A stretch of DNA of 59,024 nt from positions 1 to 59,024 of the forward strand of contig UQOJ01000008.1 of the NCBI GenBank assembly GCA_900542635.1, given 5' to 3'. The notes under the pieces are model-generated. The model did no database searches. It was not told the DNA's origin and saw only the letters and a list, made by a program, of their open reading frames with translations. This document shows positions 50,702 to 58,976 of this stretch, one piece after another; the stretch's first letter is position 1, and each line of letters begins with the position of its first letter. The position numbers and the translations under genes were made by a program. The stretch comes from an uncultured Collinsella sp. GTDB taxonomy: Bacteria; Actinomycetota; Coriobacteriia; Coriobacteriales; Coriobacteriaceae.

Positions 50702-53350
50702 CTAGCAGACGGCGTAGTCCTGGGGCTCGCGGCCGTAGTAGGCGTCCAGGTAGAGCTCCTTGATCTCGCTCATGAGCGGGTAGCGCGGGTTAGCGCCGGT
50801 GCACTGGTCGTTGAATGCCTGCTCGGTCATCTCGTCGAGGGTGTCGAGGAAGTACTGCTCGTCAACACCGTAGTCGGCGATGGTCTTCTTGACGCCGATG
50901 AAGTCCTTGAGCTCCTCGAGCTTCGTGATGAAGTTCTCGAAGACCTCCTTGTCGTCCTTGCCCTCGATGCCGCAGTACTTGGCCATCTCGGCGTAGTTGT
51001 GCAGCGCGTTGGGGTAAGGATACTGGGAGAAGGTACCCATCTTGACGGGAGCCTCGGCGGCGTTGTAGCGCATGACGCGGGTCAGGATGACGGCGTTTGC
51101 GAGGCCGTGGGGCAGGTGATGGAAAGCGCCGAGCTTGTGGGCCATGGAGTGGTTGAGGCCCAGGAAGGCGTTGGCGAAGGCCATACCGGCCATGCAGGAG
51201 GCGTTGTGCATCTCCTCGCGGGCATGCGGGTCCTTGGCGCCGTTCGTGAAGCTGGAGGGCAGGTTCTCAAAGACGAGCTTAGCAGCGCGCTCGGAGAGGC
51301 CCTTGGTGTAGTCGGAAGCCATGATGGAGACGTAGGACTCGATGGCGTGGGTCATGACGTCGATGCCGGAGGCAGCGGTCAGGCCGCGCGGGGCGGTCAT
51401 GCAGTTGTCGGCGTCGACGATAGCCATGTTGGGGAGCAGCGCGTAGTCGGCGAGCGGCCACTTGATGCCGGTCTCCTTGTCGGTGATGATGGCGAACGGC
51501 GTGCACTCGGAGCCGGTACCCGAAGAGGTCGGGACGGCGACGAAGTAGGCCTTCTTGCCCATCTCGGGGAAGGTGAAGATACGCTTGCGGATGTCCATGA
51601 AGTCCATGGCCATGTCCTCAAACTTGCACTCGGGGTGCTCGTACATCATCCACATGATCTTGCCGGCGTCCATAGCGGAGCCACCGCCGACGGCGATGAT
51701 GACGTCCGGCTCAAAGAGAGCCATCTGCTTGGCGCCGCGACGTGCGCACTGCAGCGACGGATCGGGCTCGACGTCGTAGAAGCAGTCGTGGGCGATGCCC
51801 ATCTCGTCGAGCTTGGCCTCGATGGCGCGGGTGTTGCCATTCTTGAAGAGGAACTGGTCGGTGACGATGAAGGCGCGCTTCTTGCCCATGACGTTGCCCA
51901 GCTCGTCGAGGGCGACGGGCGTAGAACCCTTCTTGAAGTAGACCTTCTCGGGAGCGCGGAACCACAGCATGTTCTCACGGCGCTCGGCCACAGTCTTAAC
52001 GTTGATCAAGTGCTTCACCCCAACGTTCTCGGAGACGGAGTTGCCGCCCCAGGAGCCGCAGCCCAGGGTCAGAGACGGCTTCATGCCAAAGTTGTACAGG
52101 TCACCGATGCCACCGTGCGAGGACGGGGTGTTGATGACGATGCGGCAGGCCTTCATGACGTGCTCGAACAGGCTGATCTTCTCGGCCTGGGCGGGGTGCA
52201 CGTACAGAGAGGCGGTGTGGCCCGGGCCACCGGCGAGCACCAGGTGCTCAGCCTTGTCGACGGCCTCCTGGAAGTCCTTGGCGTGGTACATGGCCAGGAC
52301 CGGGGAGAGCTTCTCGTGGGAGAACTCCTCCTTGGCGGGGTCGGTGGAGGTGACCTCGGCGATCAGGATCTTGGTCTTGGCGGGAACCTCGATGCCGGCG
52401 AGCTCGGCGATCTTGGCGGCAGCCATGCCGGGGATGCGGTGGTCGAGGGCGCCGTTCTTGAACATGGCGGCACGCAGGGCCTCCATTTCGGCACCCTGCT
52501 TGACGAAGTAGCAGCCGCGCTTCTGGAACTCGGCCTTGACCTGGTCATAGATGGTGTCGATGACGGTCACGGACTGCTCGGAAGCGCAGATCATGCCGTT
52601 GTCGAAGGTCTTGGAGTGGATGATGGAGTTGACGGCGAGCAGCACGTCGGCGGTGTCGTCGATGATGACCGGGGTGTTACCGGCGCCAACGCCCAGGGCG
52701 GGCTTGCCCGAGGAGTAAGCGGCCTTGACCATGCCCGGGCCACCGGTGGCGAGGATGATGTCGACGTCGCGCATGACCATGTTGGTCAGCTCGATGGAGG
52801 GGACATCGACCCAGCCGATGATGCCCTCGGGGGCGCCGGCCTTGACGGCGGCGTCAAGCACGAGCTTGGCGGCGGCGATGGTGCACTTGGCGGCTGCCGG
52901 GTGCGGGGAGATGATGATGCCGTTGCGGGTCTTCAGGCTGATTAGCGTCTTGAAGATCGCGGTGGAGGTGGGGTTGGTCGTCGGGATGACGGCGCCCACG
53001 ATGCCGATGGGCTCGGCGATCTTGGTGATGCCGTAAGCCTCATCGCGCTCCAGAACGCCACAGGTCTTGGTGTTCTTGTAAGCGTTGTAGATGTACTCTG
53101 CGGCGTAGTGGTTCTTGATGACCTTGTCCTCAAGAACGCCGCGGCCGGTCTCCTCGATGGCCATCTTCGCCAACGGGATACGTGCCTTGTTGGCGGCCAT
53201 GGCGGCCTCATAGAAGATCTTGTCGACCTGCTCCTGCGTGTACGTAGCAAAAAGCGCCTGGGCCTCTCGCATCTGAGCGAGCTTAGCCTCAAGCGCCTCT
53301 ACGTTGTCCACAATTGCGGGAGTAGTGTTTTCCGGTGACTTTTTCACCAT
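50702..53350 (-). CDS. adhE: bifunctional acetaldehyde-CoA / alcohol dehydrogenase
   Basis: Reduces acetyl-CoA to acetaldehyde and then ethanol, regenerating NAD+ in fermentation; the family forms filaments (spirosomes). 882 residues: N-terminal aldehyde dehydrogenase with catalytic Cys255 in NGMICASEQ, C-terminal iron-dependent alcohol dehydrogenase with VAVPTSSGTGSE and the His-rich iron site in GLNHSMAHKLGAFHHLPHG. Start ATG 53350 with AAGGAG. Strong codon bias indicates high expression. A candidate promoter and a 12-bp-arm palindrome lie upstream. Confidence 0.97.
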   Translation of the reverse strand: MVKKSPENTTPAIVDNVEALEAKLAQMREAQALFATYTQEQVDKIFYEAAMAANKARIPLAKMAIEETGRGVLEDKVIKNHYAAEYIYNAYKNTKTCGVLERDEAYGITKIAEPIGIVGAVIPTTNPTSTAIFKTLISLKTRNGIIISPHPAAAKCTIAAAKLVLDAAVKAGAPEGIIGWVDVPSIELTNMVMRDVDIILATGGPGMVKAAYSSGKPALGVGAGNTPVIIDDTADVLLAVNSIIHSKTFDNGMICASEQSVTVIDTIYDQVKAEFQKRGCYFVKQGAEMEALRAAMFKNGALDHRIPGMAAAKIAELAGIEVPAKTKILIAEVTSTDPAKEEFSHEKLSPVLAMYHAKDFQEAVDKAEHLVLAGGPGHTASLYVHPAQAEKISLFEHVMKACRIVINTPSSHGGIGDLYNFGMKPSLTLGCGSWGGNSVSENVGVKHLINVKTVAERRENMLWFRAPEKVYFKKGSTPVALDELGNVMGKKRAFIVTDQFLFKNGNTRAIEAKLDEMGIAHDCFYDVEPDPSLQCARRGAKQMALFEPDVIIAVGGGSAMDAGKIMWMMYEHPECKFEDMAMDFMDIRKRIFTFPEMGKKAYFVAVPTSSGTGSECTPFAIITDKETGIKWPLADYALLPNMAIVDADNCMTAPRGLTAASGIDVMTHAIESYVSIMASDYTKGLSERAAKLVFENLPSSFTNGAKDPHAREEMHNASCMAGMAFANAFLGLNHSMAHKLGAFHHLPHGLANAVILTRVMRYNAAEAPVKMGTFSQYPYPNALHNYAEMAKYCGIEGKDDKEVFENFITKLEELKDFIGVKKTIADYGVDEQYFLDTLDEMTEQAFNDQCTGANPRYPLMSEIKELYLDAYYGREPQDYAVC

Positions 53351-53390
53351 TTGTGTCTCCTTGCGATCGGAGATTTACCCTACGCCTTGC

Positions 53391-53399
53391 ATGATAGCA
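53391..53399 (-). promoter_or_regulatory. candidate extended -10 of adhE
   Basis: TGCTATCAT on the minus strand (53399 down to 53391), no strong -35. It gives a ~35-base leader containing AAGGAG. Confidence 0.5.
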
Positions 53400-53442
53400 A
53401 GAAATAATTCGGTGAACGGCCAGATTCCTCTAAAAGGCACAC

Positions 53443-53472
53443 TAAAACGCTTCAATAAACTGAAACGTTTTA
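53443..53472. promoter_or_regulatory. palindromic operator candidate upstream of adhE
   Basis: Two 12-bp arms (53443-53454 and 53461-53472) that are reverse complements at 11 of 12 positions, separated by 6 bp. Each arm centres on AAACG/CGTTT. It lies ~50 bp upstream of the -10. It does not match the Rex consensus TTGTGA-N6-TCACAA. The protein that binds is unknown. Confidence 0.6.
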
Positions 53473-53507
53473 ACTAAAACTATTTGCCTGCTCTTCCGCC
53501 CCGCTCG

Positions 53508-53553
53508 TTGGGGACAGACTTACATGAGTGCTTTCACTCATTTGGGACAGACA
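53508..53553 (+). repeat. REP-B left copy (palindromic, RAYT-associated)
   Basis: A 46-bp element: a perfect hairpin ATGAGTG-CTTT-CACTCAT (53524-53541) flanked by two direct copies of GGGACAGAC (53511 and 53544). An inverted copy with 44 of 46 matches lies at 54506-54551. Confidence 0.9.
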
Positions 53554-53682
53554 TCGTTTTGCCATTTTGCCGTTCTGGGCCTGTTATTGCCGCTTATTGG
53601 ATATAAATAGGTTGCAGGCTCAGCATTTCGCGTTGCTTCTCTCCTTTTAGGTGTTGCCTGAACAGTTTTGAAAGGAGAGATT

Positions 53683-54459
53683 ATGCCCCGATGCGCCCGC
53701 CCCGTTTCGATCACCGGCTATTACCACGTCTTTGACCGCGGCAACTCCAAACAGATTATTTTTGAAGATGACTCCGACCGTTATCGTTTCTTATCGGATA
53801 TCTCGGACAGGTTTGCGCGCCATGAAGTGGCGGTGTTGGCTTGGTGCCTTATGGACAATCACTTCCATTTGATGGTTGATGACCCATTTGACAACCTTTC
53901 AAAGGCAATGCAGTGCGCGCTGACGGCATATGCTAAGTATTTCAATGGAAAAACGGGGAGAACGGGACATCTGTTTGACAGTCGCTATTCGCGGGTCGCG
54001 GTTGAGTCGGACGCGCAGGCGGTGCAGCTGCTCGACTATATTCATCTCAATCCCGTGAAGGGTGCGCTTGACTCGCTCGATGCGTACCGCTGGTCAAGCT
54101 ATAAGGCGTATCAGCTGGGCTATGATCCCTTTGACATCTGTGATGCGGCCCCTATGCTCGATATTGTCGGTGGCTCCCGTTGCTATTGCGAGCATCTCGA
54201 GGAAGTTGCCGGGCGCATCTGGTCAATGGAGGTTCTTCCACGACGGCGGATCCCCGATGAGGAGGCCCTTTCCGTTGCGCGCGAAGTTCTGCCGAGCATA
54301 GATCCTGCACTGCTCAAAGCCCTGCCACGCCCCGAACGCGATGCGTGTCTGCTGAGGCTTAGGCGGGCGCATCTCACGGTCAAGCAAATTGCCCGTATCA
54401 CCGGCATCGGCGCTACAAGCGTGACCAAGGCAACTGCAGGCTGGAAGGATGCTGCGTGA
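53683..54459 (+). CDS. RAYT: REP-associated tyrosine transposase (Y1/IS200-like), unit B
   Basis: 258 residues. HUH motif HFH in CLMDNHFHLMV, probable catalytic Tyr in TAYAKYFN, and DYIHLNPVKGAL. The C-terminal ~35 residues are a helix-turn-helix (LTVKQIARITGIGATSV), as in unit A. It shares family motifs with RAYT A but differs at many positions, so the two are not recent copies. ATG at 53683 with GAAAGGAGAG; in-frame TTG at 53668 precedes that site. Sits alone between adhE and rpmB. Confidence 0.9.
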   Translation: MPRCARPVSITGYYHVFDRGNSKQIIFEDDSDRYRFLSDISDRFARHEVAVLAWCLMDNHFHLMVDDPFDNLSKAMQCALTAYAKYFNGKTGRTGHLFDSRYSRVAVESDAQAVQLLDYIHLNPVKGALDSLDAYRWSSYKAYQLGYDPFDICDAAPMLDIVGGSRCYCEHLEEVAGRIWSMEVLPRRRIPDEEALSVAREVLPSIDPALLKALPRPERDACLLRLRRAHLTVKQIARITGIGATSVTKATAGWKDAA

Positions 54460-54505
54460 GGCAGGGGCCGGAGCCAGTCAGTGCGTCGCATGCGTGCTTC
54501 ATGTC

Positions 54506-54551
54506 TGTCTGTCCCCAATGCGTGAAAGCACTCATGTAAGTCTGTCCCCAA
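54506..54551 (-). repeat. REP-B right copy (inverted)
   Basis: The inverted partner of 53508-53553: 44 of 46 identical, with 30 consecutive matches from the outer end. Its palindrome has one mismatch (ATGCGTG with CACTCAT, 54519-54536). It starts 46 bases after the RAYT stop. Confidence 0.9.
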
Positions 54552-54558
54552 TGAGTGC

Positions 54559-54591
54559 AAAAAGGCGCCCTCCGTAGGGGAGGGCGCCTTT
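54559..54591 (-). terminator. intrinsic terminator of rpmB
   Basis: A perfect 13-bp stem (54561-54573 with 54579-54591), 5-nt loop, and T5 on the minus strand (54563-54559). Confidence 0.9.
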
Positions 54592-54659
54592 GGTAAGTTC
54601 TATGTGAACGCGAGGTCTTTGACCCGGAGAGTCCGAGGTACTTGTTGGTAAGACCTTAT

Positions 54660-54848
54660 TTAGGAGCGCGCAACCTTGCCGGACTTGAGGCAGGTGGAGC
54701 AAACGTTCATCTTGCGACGGTGACCATCGACGACGACGTAGACGCGCTGGATGTTGGGGCGGAACTTACGGTTGGTGACGCGGTGAGAGTGGCTGATGGA
54801 GCGACCGGCAACGGGGTGCTTACCGCAAACTTCGCAAACTTTGGACAT
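54660..54848 (-). CDS. rpmB: 50S ribosomal protein L28
   Basis: A large-subunit protein near the E site. 62 residues, with the zinc-binding CxxC pairs CEVCGK near the N-terminus and CSTCLK near the C-terminus. The start ATG at 54848 has AAGGAGGG; the ORF's longer upstream part is noncoding. Stands alone with its own terminator. Confidence 0.96.
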   Translation of the reverse strand: MSKVCEVCGKHPVAGRSISHSHRVTNRKFRPNIQRVYVVVDGHRRKMNVCSTCLKSGKVARS

Positions 54849-54902
54849 AACTGACCCTCCTTGGGCGACAAACGAACATGTCGCGTTAACAAACAAGCCT
54901 GA

Positions 54903-54911
54903 ACTATAGCA
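54903..54911 (-). promoter_or_regulatory. candidate extended -10 of rpmB
   Basis: TGCTATAGT on the minus strand (54911 down to 54903); no strong -35. Leader ~45-50 bases. Confidence 0.5.
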
Positions 54912-54972
54912 CAGAAGTCGCTCCCTGTGCGCAATCTACACAGAGATATTCCTCTTTTGGCGATAGTGCCCA

Positions 54973-55139
54973 CGCCACGGCCCTGGACGTAGATCCGATT
55001 TGCGTGCAGCAGAGGGGATTATGCCAGCTCGTGCGTGTGTTTTCAAGCTCGTCCAACAAATATATATAGGTTTATGGAGCATTGGGCTCCGTTTACGGAT
55101 TGCTCTGTATTTATGCTCGCAATTAAGCTCGAGGTTGGC
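54973..55139. other. intergenic spacer between rpmB and the pyr leader
   Basis: No gene, RNA fold or repeat that I can support. It is more AT-rich than its surroundings and has an ATATATATA tract (near 55060) which could be a promoter element; no convincing -35 pairs with it. Confidence 0.4.
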
Positions 55140-55145
55140 TACACT
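55140..55145 (+). promoter_or_regulatory. candidate -10 of the pyr operon
   Basis: TACACT, with only a poor -35 (TCGCAA) 17 bp upstream. A start near 55152 would place the whole attenuator at the 5' end of the message. Confidence 0.4.
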
Positions 55146-55162
55146 ATCCCTTGACCATTAAA

Positions 55163-55260
55163 GGGGTACGAGATACCCACATGGAATTACATTGCTGCCA
55201 AAGAGCAGCCCTTCCTGTGGGTGTCTGGTCCGCTTTGAGCGGTCGGGCATCTATTTTTTT
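55163..55260 (+). promoter_or_regulatory. pyr operon attenuator (alternative RNA structures)
   Basis: Four segments can pair in exclusive ways. (a) GGGTA with TACCC (55164-55168 with 55174-55178). (b) The second arm extended, GATACCCACA (55172-55181), with TGTGGGTGTC (55216-55225), continuing inward with GGAA/TTCC and GCTGC/GCAGC: an antiterminator. (c) 55220-55234 with 55238-55251 followed by T7 (55254-55260): a terminator sharing 55220-55225 with (b). This is the logic of PyrR-controlled attenuation, and pyrR is the first gene downstream. Direction and ligand are inferred. Confidence 0.75.
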
Positions 55261-55299
55261 GACTGTGTCAGCAGTCAAGACATGTGAGGAAGGAGATCG

Positions 55300-55884
55300 A
55301 TGGGCACGACTTCCCCCAAGGCGGTCATCATGGACGAGACCGCCGTCAATCGAGCGATGACCCGCATCGCGCACGAGATTCTCGAGCGCAACGAGGGCTG
55401 TGAAGATCTCGCTCTGGTCGGCATCGTCACGCGCGGCGACCTTCTGGCAAAGAAGCTCGCCGAGGAGATCAAGGAGATCGAGGGCGTCGACGTTCCGCTC
55501 GGCAGCCTGGACATCAGCTTCTACCGCGATGACTATGCGACCAATTTCGCTCCCGCGATCCACGCTACCAACATTCCCTTCAGCGTCGACGGCAAGCGCG
55601 TCGTGCTGGTGGACGACATCCTGTATACGGGCCGTACCATCCGCGCCGCTCTTGACGCCGTCATGGACCTGGGCCGTCCGAGCCGCATCGAGCTGGCAGT
55701 CCTCGTTGACCGCGGCCACCGCGAGCTCCCCATCTCGCCGGACTTTGTCGGCAAGAACGTTCCCTCGTCGCATGAGGAGAACGTGCACCTATATATGAAG
55801 GAAGTCGACGGCCACACCGCCGTCGAGATTAACGACGTCGCGCCGGGTTCCCACGTGGGCTCCGCGCCGCTGGGAGGTGAGTAG
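55300..55884 (+). CDS. pyrR: PyrR, pyrimidine operon attenuation protein / uracil phosphoribosyltransferase
   Basis: Binds pyr mRNA leaders in response to UMP and can also convert uracil to UMP. 194 residues; the PRPP loop VVLVDDILYTGRT at 101-113, GIVTRGDLLA, and LDISFYRDD are typical. ATG at 55300 has GAAGGAGA. Immediately downstream of its presumed RNA target. Confidence 0.96.
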   Translation: MGTTSPKAVIMDETAVNRAMTRIAHEILERNEGCEDLALVGIVTRGDLLAKKLAEEIKEIEGVDVPLGSLDISFYRDDYATNFAPAIHATNIPFSVDGKRVVLVDDILYTGRTIRAALDAVMDLGRPSRIELAVLVDRGHRELPISPDFVGKNVPSSHEENVHLYMKEVDGHTAVEINDVAPGSHVGSAPLGGE

Positions 55885-55888
55885 TACC

Positions 55889-56833
55889 GTGGCGTTCAAC
55901 CATAAGCACCTGATCGACATTACCGAGTACTCCGAAGAGGACATCAAGCTCATCCTCGAGACCGCCAAGGCGTTCTCCGAGGTCAACGAGCGTGCCATCA
56001 AGAAGGTCCCCACGCTCAAGGGCAAGACCATCGTCAACATGTTCAACGAGCCCTCGACGCGCACCCGCAGCTCTTTCGAGCTCGCCGAAAAGCGTCTTTC
56101 GGCCGACAGCCTTAACTTTGGCGGCTCCTCGACCTCCACGGTCAAGGGCGAGAGCCTTGTCGACACCGTCGAGACCCTCAACGCCTATAAGATCGACTGC
56201 ATCGTCGTGCGCGACAAGCACGCCGGCGCTCCCTACATCGTCACGCAGAACTCGCCCGCAAGCGTCATCTGCGCCGGCGACGGCAAGCACAACCATCCCA
56301 CGCAGGCCCTGCTCGACCTGTACACCATCTGGGAGCACAAGGGTGACTTCCACGGTCTGAAGGTCGCCGTCGTCGGCGATATCGCCCACTCCCGCGTTTG
56401 CGGCTCGCTGATCCCCGCCCTTAAGATCATGGGCTGCGAGACCTACGCCGTCGCCCCCGGCACGCTGCTGCCGCCGTCGCCCGAGGTCTTGGGCTGCGAC
56501 CACGTGACGAGCGACCTCGATTCCGTCCTGCCCGAGCTGGACGTCGTCTACATGCTGCGCGTGCAGCAGGAGCGTCTCGAGGGTGCTCCGTTCCCGACCA
56601 TTCGCGAGTACCACAAGCTCTTCGGCCTGACCAAGGACCGCGAGAAGCTCATGAAGTCCGATGCGATCATCTGCCACCCGGGCCCCATCAACCGCGGCGT
56701 CGAGTTCGACTCCTATATGGCCGACCACCCGCAACGCTCCGTCATCCTGGAGCAGGTCTACGCCGGTATCTGCGTGCGTATGGCTATCCTGTATCTGCTG
56801 CTTGGAGGTGCCGATAATGGCCTTGCTTCTTAA
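55889..56833 (+). CDS. pyrB: aspartate carbamoyltransferase, catalytic subunit
   Basis: The committed step of pyrimidine synthesis. 314 residues; carbamoyl-phosphate motif PSTRTRSSFE and HPTQALLDLYT are intact. No pyrI regulatory subunit follows, so this is the unregulated class. GTG at 55889 was chosen because GGGAGG is 12 bases upstream; the GTG at 55877 is too close. Overlaps pyrC by 17 bases. Confidence 0.97.
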   Translation: MAFNHKHLIDITEYSEEDIKLILETAKAFSEVNERAIKKVPTLKGKTIVNMFNEPSTRTRSSFELAEKRLSADSLNFGGSSTSTVKGESLVDTVETLNAYKIDCIVVRDKHAGAPYIVTQNSPASVICAGDGKHNHPTQALLDLYTIWEHKGDFHGLKVAVVGDIAHSRVCGSLIPALKIMGCETYAVAPGTLLPPSPEVLGCDHVTSDLDSVLPELDVVYMLRVQQERLEGAPFPTIREYHKLFGLTKDREKLMKSDAIICHPGPINRGVEFDSYMADHPQRSVILEQVYAGICVRMAILYLLLGGADNGLAS

Positions 56834-58106
56834 GAATGCCCACGTCGTCGACCCGTCCGTCGAGCTTGACGGTGTCGTTGACGTCCTGATTGACGGCGAT
56901 AAGATCGCCGAGGTCGGCGAGAATCTCACCGTCGAGGGAGCCGAGGTCCGCGACCTTTCCGGCAAGTACCTCGTCCCCGGCCTGGTGGATATGCACGTTC
57001 ACCTTCGCGAGCCCGGCTACGAGGTCAAAGAGGACATCGAGAGCGGCACCCGCGCAGCTGCCAAGGGCGGCTTTACCGGCGTGTGCTCCATGCCCAACAC
57101 CGATCCCGTCACCGATAACGGCACCGTCGTGGAGTTCGTCAAGTCCCGCGCTGCCGAGGTCGGCCACTGCCGCGTCTATCCGTCGGGCGCCATGACCCGC
57201 GGTCTTAAGGGCGAGGCCATGTCCGAGATGGGCGATATGGTCGCCCACGGCGCCGTCGCCTTCACCGATGACGGTCGCGGCGTGCAGGGCGCGGGCATGC
57301 TCCGTCGCTGCATGGACTACGGCAAGATGTTCGGCAAGGTCTTCATGAGCCACTGCCAGGACGAGGACCTGGTCGGCCACGGCCAGATCAACGAGGGCAA
57401 GGTCTCGACCCGTCTGGCCCTCGAGGGTTGGCCGGCTGCCGGCGAGGAGCTCCAGATCGCCCGCGACATCGAGATCGCCAAGCTGACCGGTGCCAAGCTG
57501 CACATCCAGCACATCTCCACCGCCCATGGCCTGGAGATCGTGCGTGCCGGTAAGGCCGCTGGCGTTCAGGTTACCTGCGAGGCTACCCCGCACCACATGT
57601 TCCTGACCGAGAACGACCTGGACGAGACCTACAACACCTCGCTCAAGGTCAATCCGCCGCTGCGTACCGAGGAAGATGCCGAGGCCATCCGTCAGGGCGT
57701 CATCGACGGCACCGTCGACGCTATCGTCACCGATCACGCTCCCCACACCCCGTGGGAGAAGGCCCGCGAGTTCGAGCTTGCGCCCTTTGGCATGATCGGC
57801 CTCGAGACCTCGCTGTCGCTCGTACTCACCGAGCTGGTCAACACGGGCAAGATGAGCGTGGGCCGCATGGTCGAGCTCATGGCCATCAAGCCGCGTGAGA
57901 TTCTGGGCCTTGACCAGGTTCAGGTCAAGGCGGGCTCCGTTGCCGACCTGACCGTGTTCGACCCCTCTGCCACCTGGACGGTCGGCGAGGACGGTTATGA
58001 GTCGCGCGCCGAGAACTCCGGTTTTGCCGGCCGCACGCTTACCGGTCGTGCCACCGATGTGTTTGTCGGCGGTAAGCAGACGCTCGCCGACGGCTGCATC
58101 TGCTAG
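56817..58106 (+). CDS. pyrC: dihydroorotase
   Basis: Closes the pyrimidine ring. 429 residues of the amidohydrolase family (type I): metal-binding DMHVHLREPG, carboxylation/metal residues further on, and TDHAPH. ATG at 56817 lies inside the pyrB 3' end behind GGAGG; the longer frame upstream is not coding. Confidence 0.97.
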   Translation: MALLLKNAHVVDPSVELDGVVDVLIDGDKIAEVGENLTVEGAEVRDLSGKYLVPGLVDMHVHLREPGYEVKEDIESGTRAAAKGGFTGVCSMPNTDPVTDNGTVVEFVKSRAAEVGHCRVYPSGAMTRGLKGEAMSEMGDMVAHGAVAFTDDGRGVQGAGMLRRCMDYGKMFGKVFMSHCQDEDLVGHGQINEGKVSTRLALEGWPAAGEELQIARDIEIAKLTGAKLHIQHISTAHGLEIVRAGKAAGVQVTCEATPHHMFLTENDLDETYNTSLKVNPPLRTEEDAEAIRQGVIDGTVDAIVTDHAPHTPWEKAREFELAPFGMIGLETSLSLVLTELVNTGKMSVGRMVELMAIKPREILGLDQVQVKAGSVADLTVFDPSATWTVGEDGYESRAENSGFAGRTLTGRATDVFVGGKQTLADGCIC

Positions 58107-58126
58107 CATAGCCTTATCGCTTTTGT

Positions 58127-58154
58127 GCGCGGTGCCCTTGCGGTGCCGCGCTTT
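58127..58154 (+). other. hairpin between pyrC and pyrK
   Basis: A 10-bp stem with two G-U pairs (58127-58136 with 58142-58151), 5-nt loop, then only TTT. It could be a partial terminator lowering pyrK expression. Confidence 0.4.
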
Positions 58155-58198
58155 CTGTTCGTTTTGACCATGCAATCGCATGGGGGATTGGAGCGTCT

Positions 58199-58976
58199 AT
58201 GCCCACACCTTCCACTGCACGCATGCACGACTTCGAGGTCGTCTCGAACCAGGAGATCGCCGACGGCATCTTCTCGCTCGTCATCTCGGCCCCCAAGCTT
58301 GCAAGTGCGCTCAAGCCCGGTCAGTTTGTGAACATCGCCGTGCCCGGCGATGCGTCCTCGCTGCTTCGCGTGCCCCTGAGCTTCTATCGCGCCGACGCCC
58401 AGGCCGGTACCGTCGAGCTGTGGTACGCCGTCGTGGGTGACGACACCCGTCGTCTGTCGCAGATGGTCCCCGGCTCCAAGTCCAACCTGTTGGGCCCTGG
58501 CGGCCGCGGCTGGCTTGTTCCCGAGGGCACCAGGAAGGCGCTGCTCGTGGCGGGCGGCATCGGCGTTCCGCCCGTGCTCTGCCTCGCCGGCAAGCTTGCC
58601 GAGCAGGGCGTGGATGTCGACGTGTGCCTGGGCTTTGGCACCGCTTCCAAGGCCGTGGGTGTCGATGAGTTCCGCGCGCTGGGCGCCACGGTTAACGTGT
58701 GCACCGACGATGGCACGCTGGGCACGCACGGTTTTTGCACCGACCCGGCAGCCGAGCTGCTCGGCGAGGGCGGCTACGACTACGTCGCCAGCTGCGGCCC
58801 CGCCGTCATGATGAAGAAAGTCGCCGCCGCTGCCGCCGAGGCCGGTGCGTACTGCGAGGTGTCGCTTGAGCGCATGATGAGCTGTGGCTTTGGCGCCTGC
58901 AACACCTGCAATGTCGAGACGGTCGACGGTATGAAGGGCGCCTGCATGTGCGGCCCCGTGTTCGATGCTTCCAAGG
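58199..58976 (+). CDS. pyrK: dihydroorotate dehydrogenase electron-transfer subunit, 3' end missing
   Basis: An FAD and [2Fe-2S] protein passing electrons from dihydroorotate dehydrogenase (PyrD) to NAD+. 259 codons are present before adapter sequence begins at 58977. A flavin-binding front (LRVPLSFYRAD), the nucleotide-binding GGIGVPPVL, and the iron-sulfur cysteines CGFGACNTC and, ten residues on, CMC are all present, so little is missing. ATG at 58199 with GGAG upstream. It has no stop codon in the window, so it is easily missed by ORF callers. Confidence 0.93.

Noticed and set aside
50999..52945. A 648-residue plus-strand frame over adhE
   Set aside because: A shadow of adhE with Gly/Val/Leu/Asp-rich low-complexity sequence.
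53351..53500. Rex operator for adhE
   Set aside because: No TTGTGA-N6-TCACAA-like sequence; the visible palindrome has a different sequence and spacing.
53524..53541. CIRCE-like heat-shock operator
   Set aside because: The ATGAGTG/CACTCAT palindrome has a 4-base loop, not 9, and belongs to the repeated RAYT element.
54482..54560. A direct-repeat or CRISPR-like array at the RAYT B right end
   Set aside because: Only one inverted element and its internal GGGACAGAC repeats are present; no repeat-spacer series.
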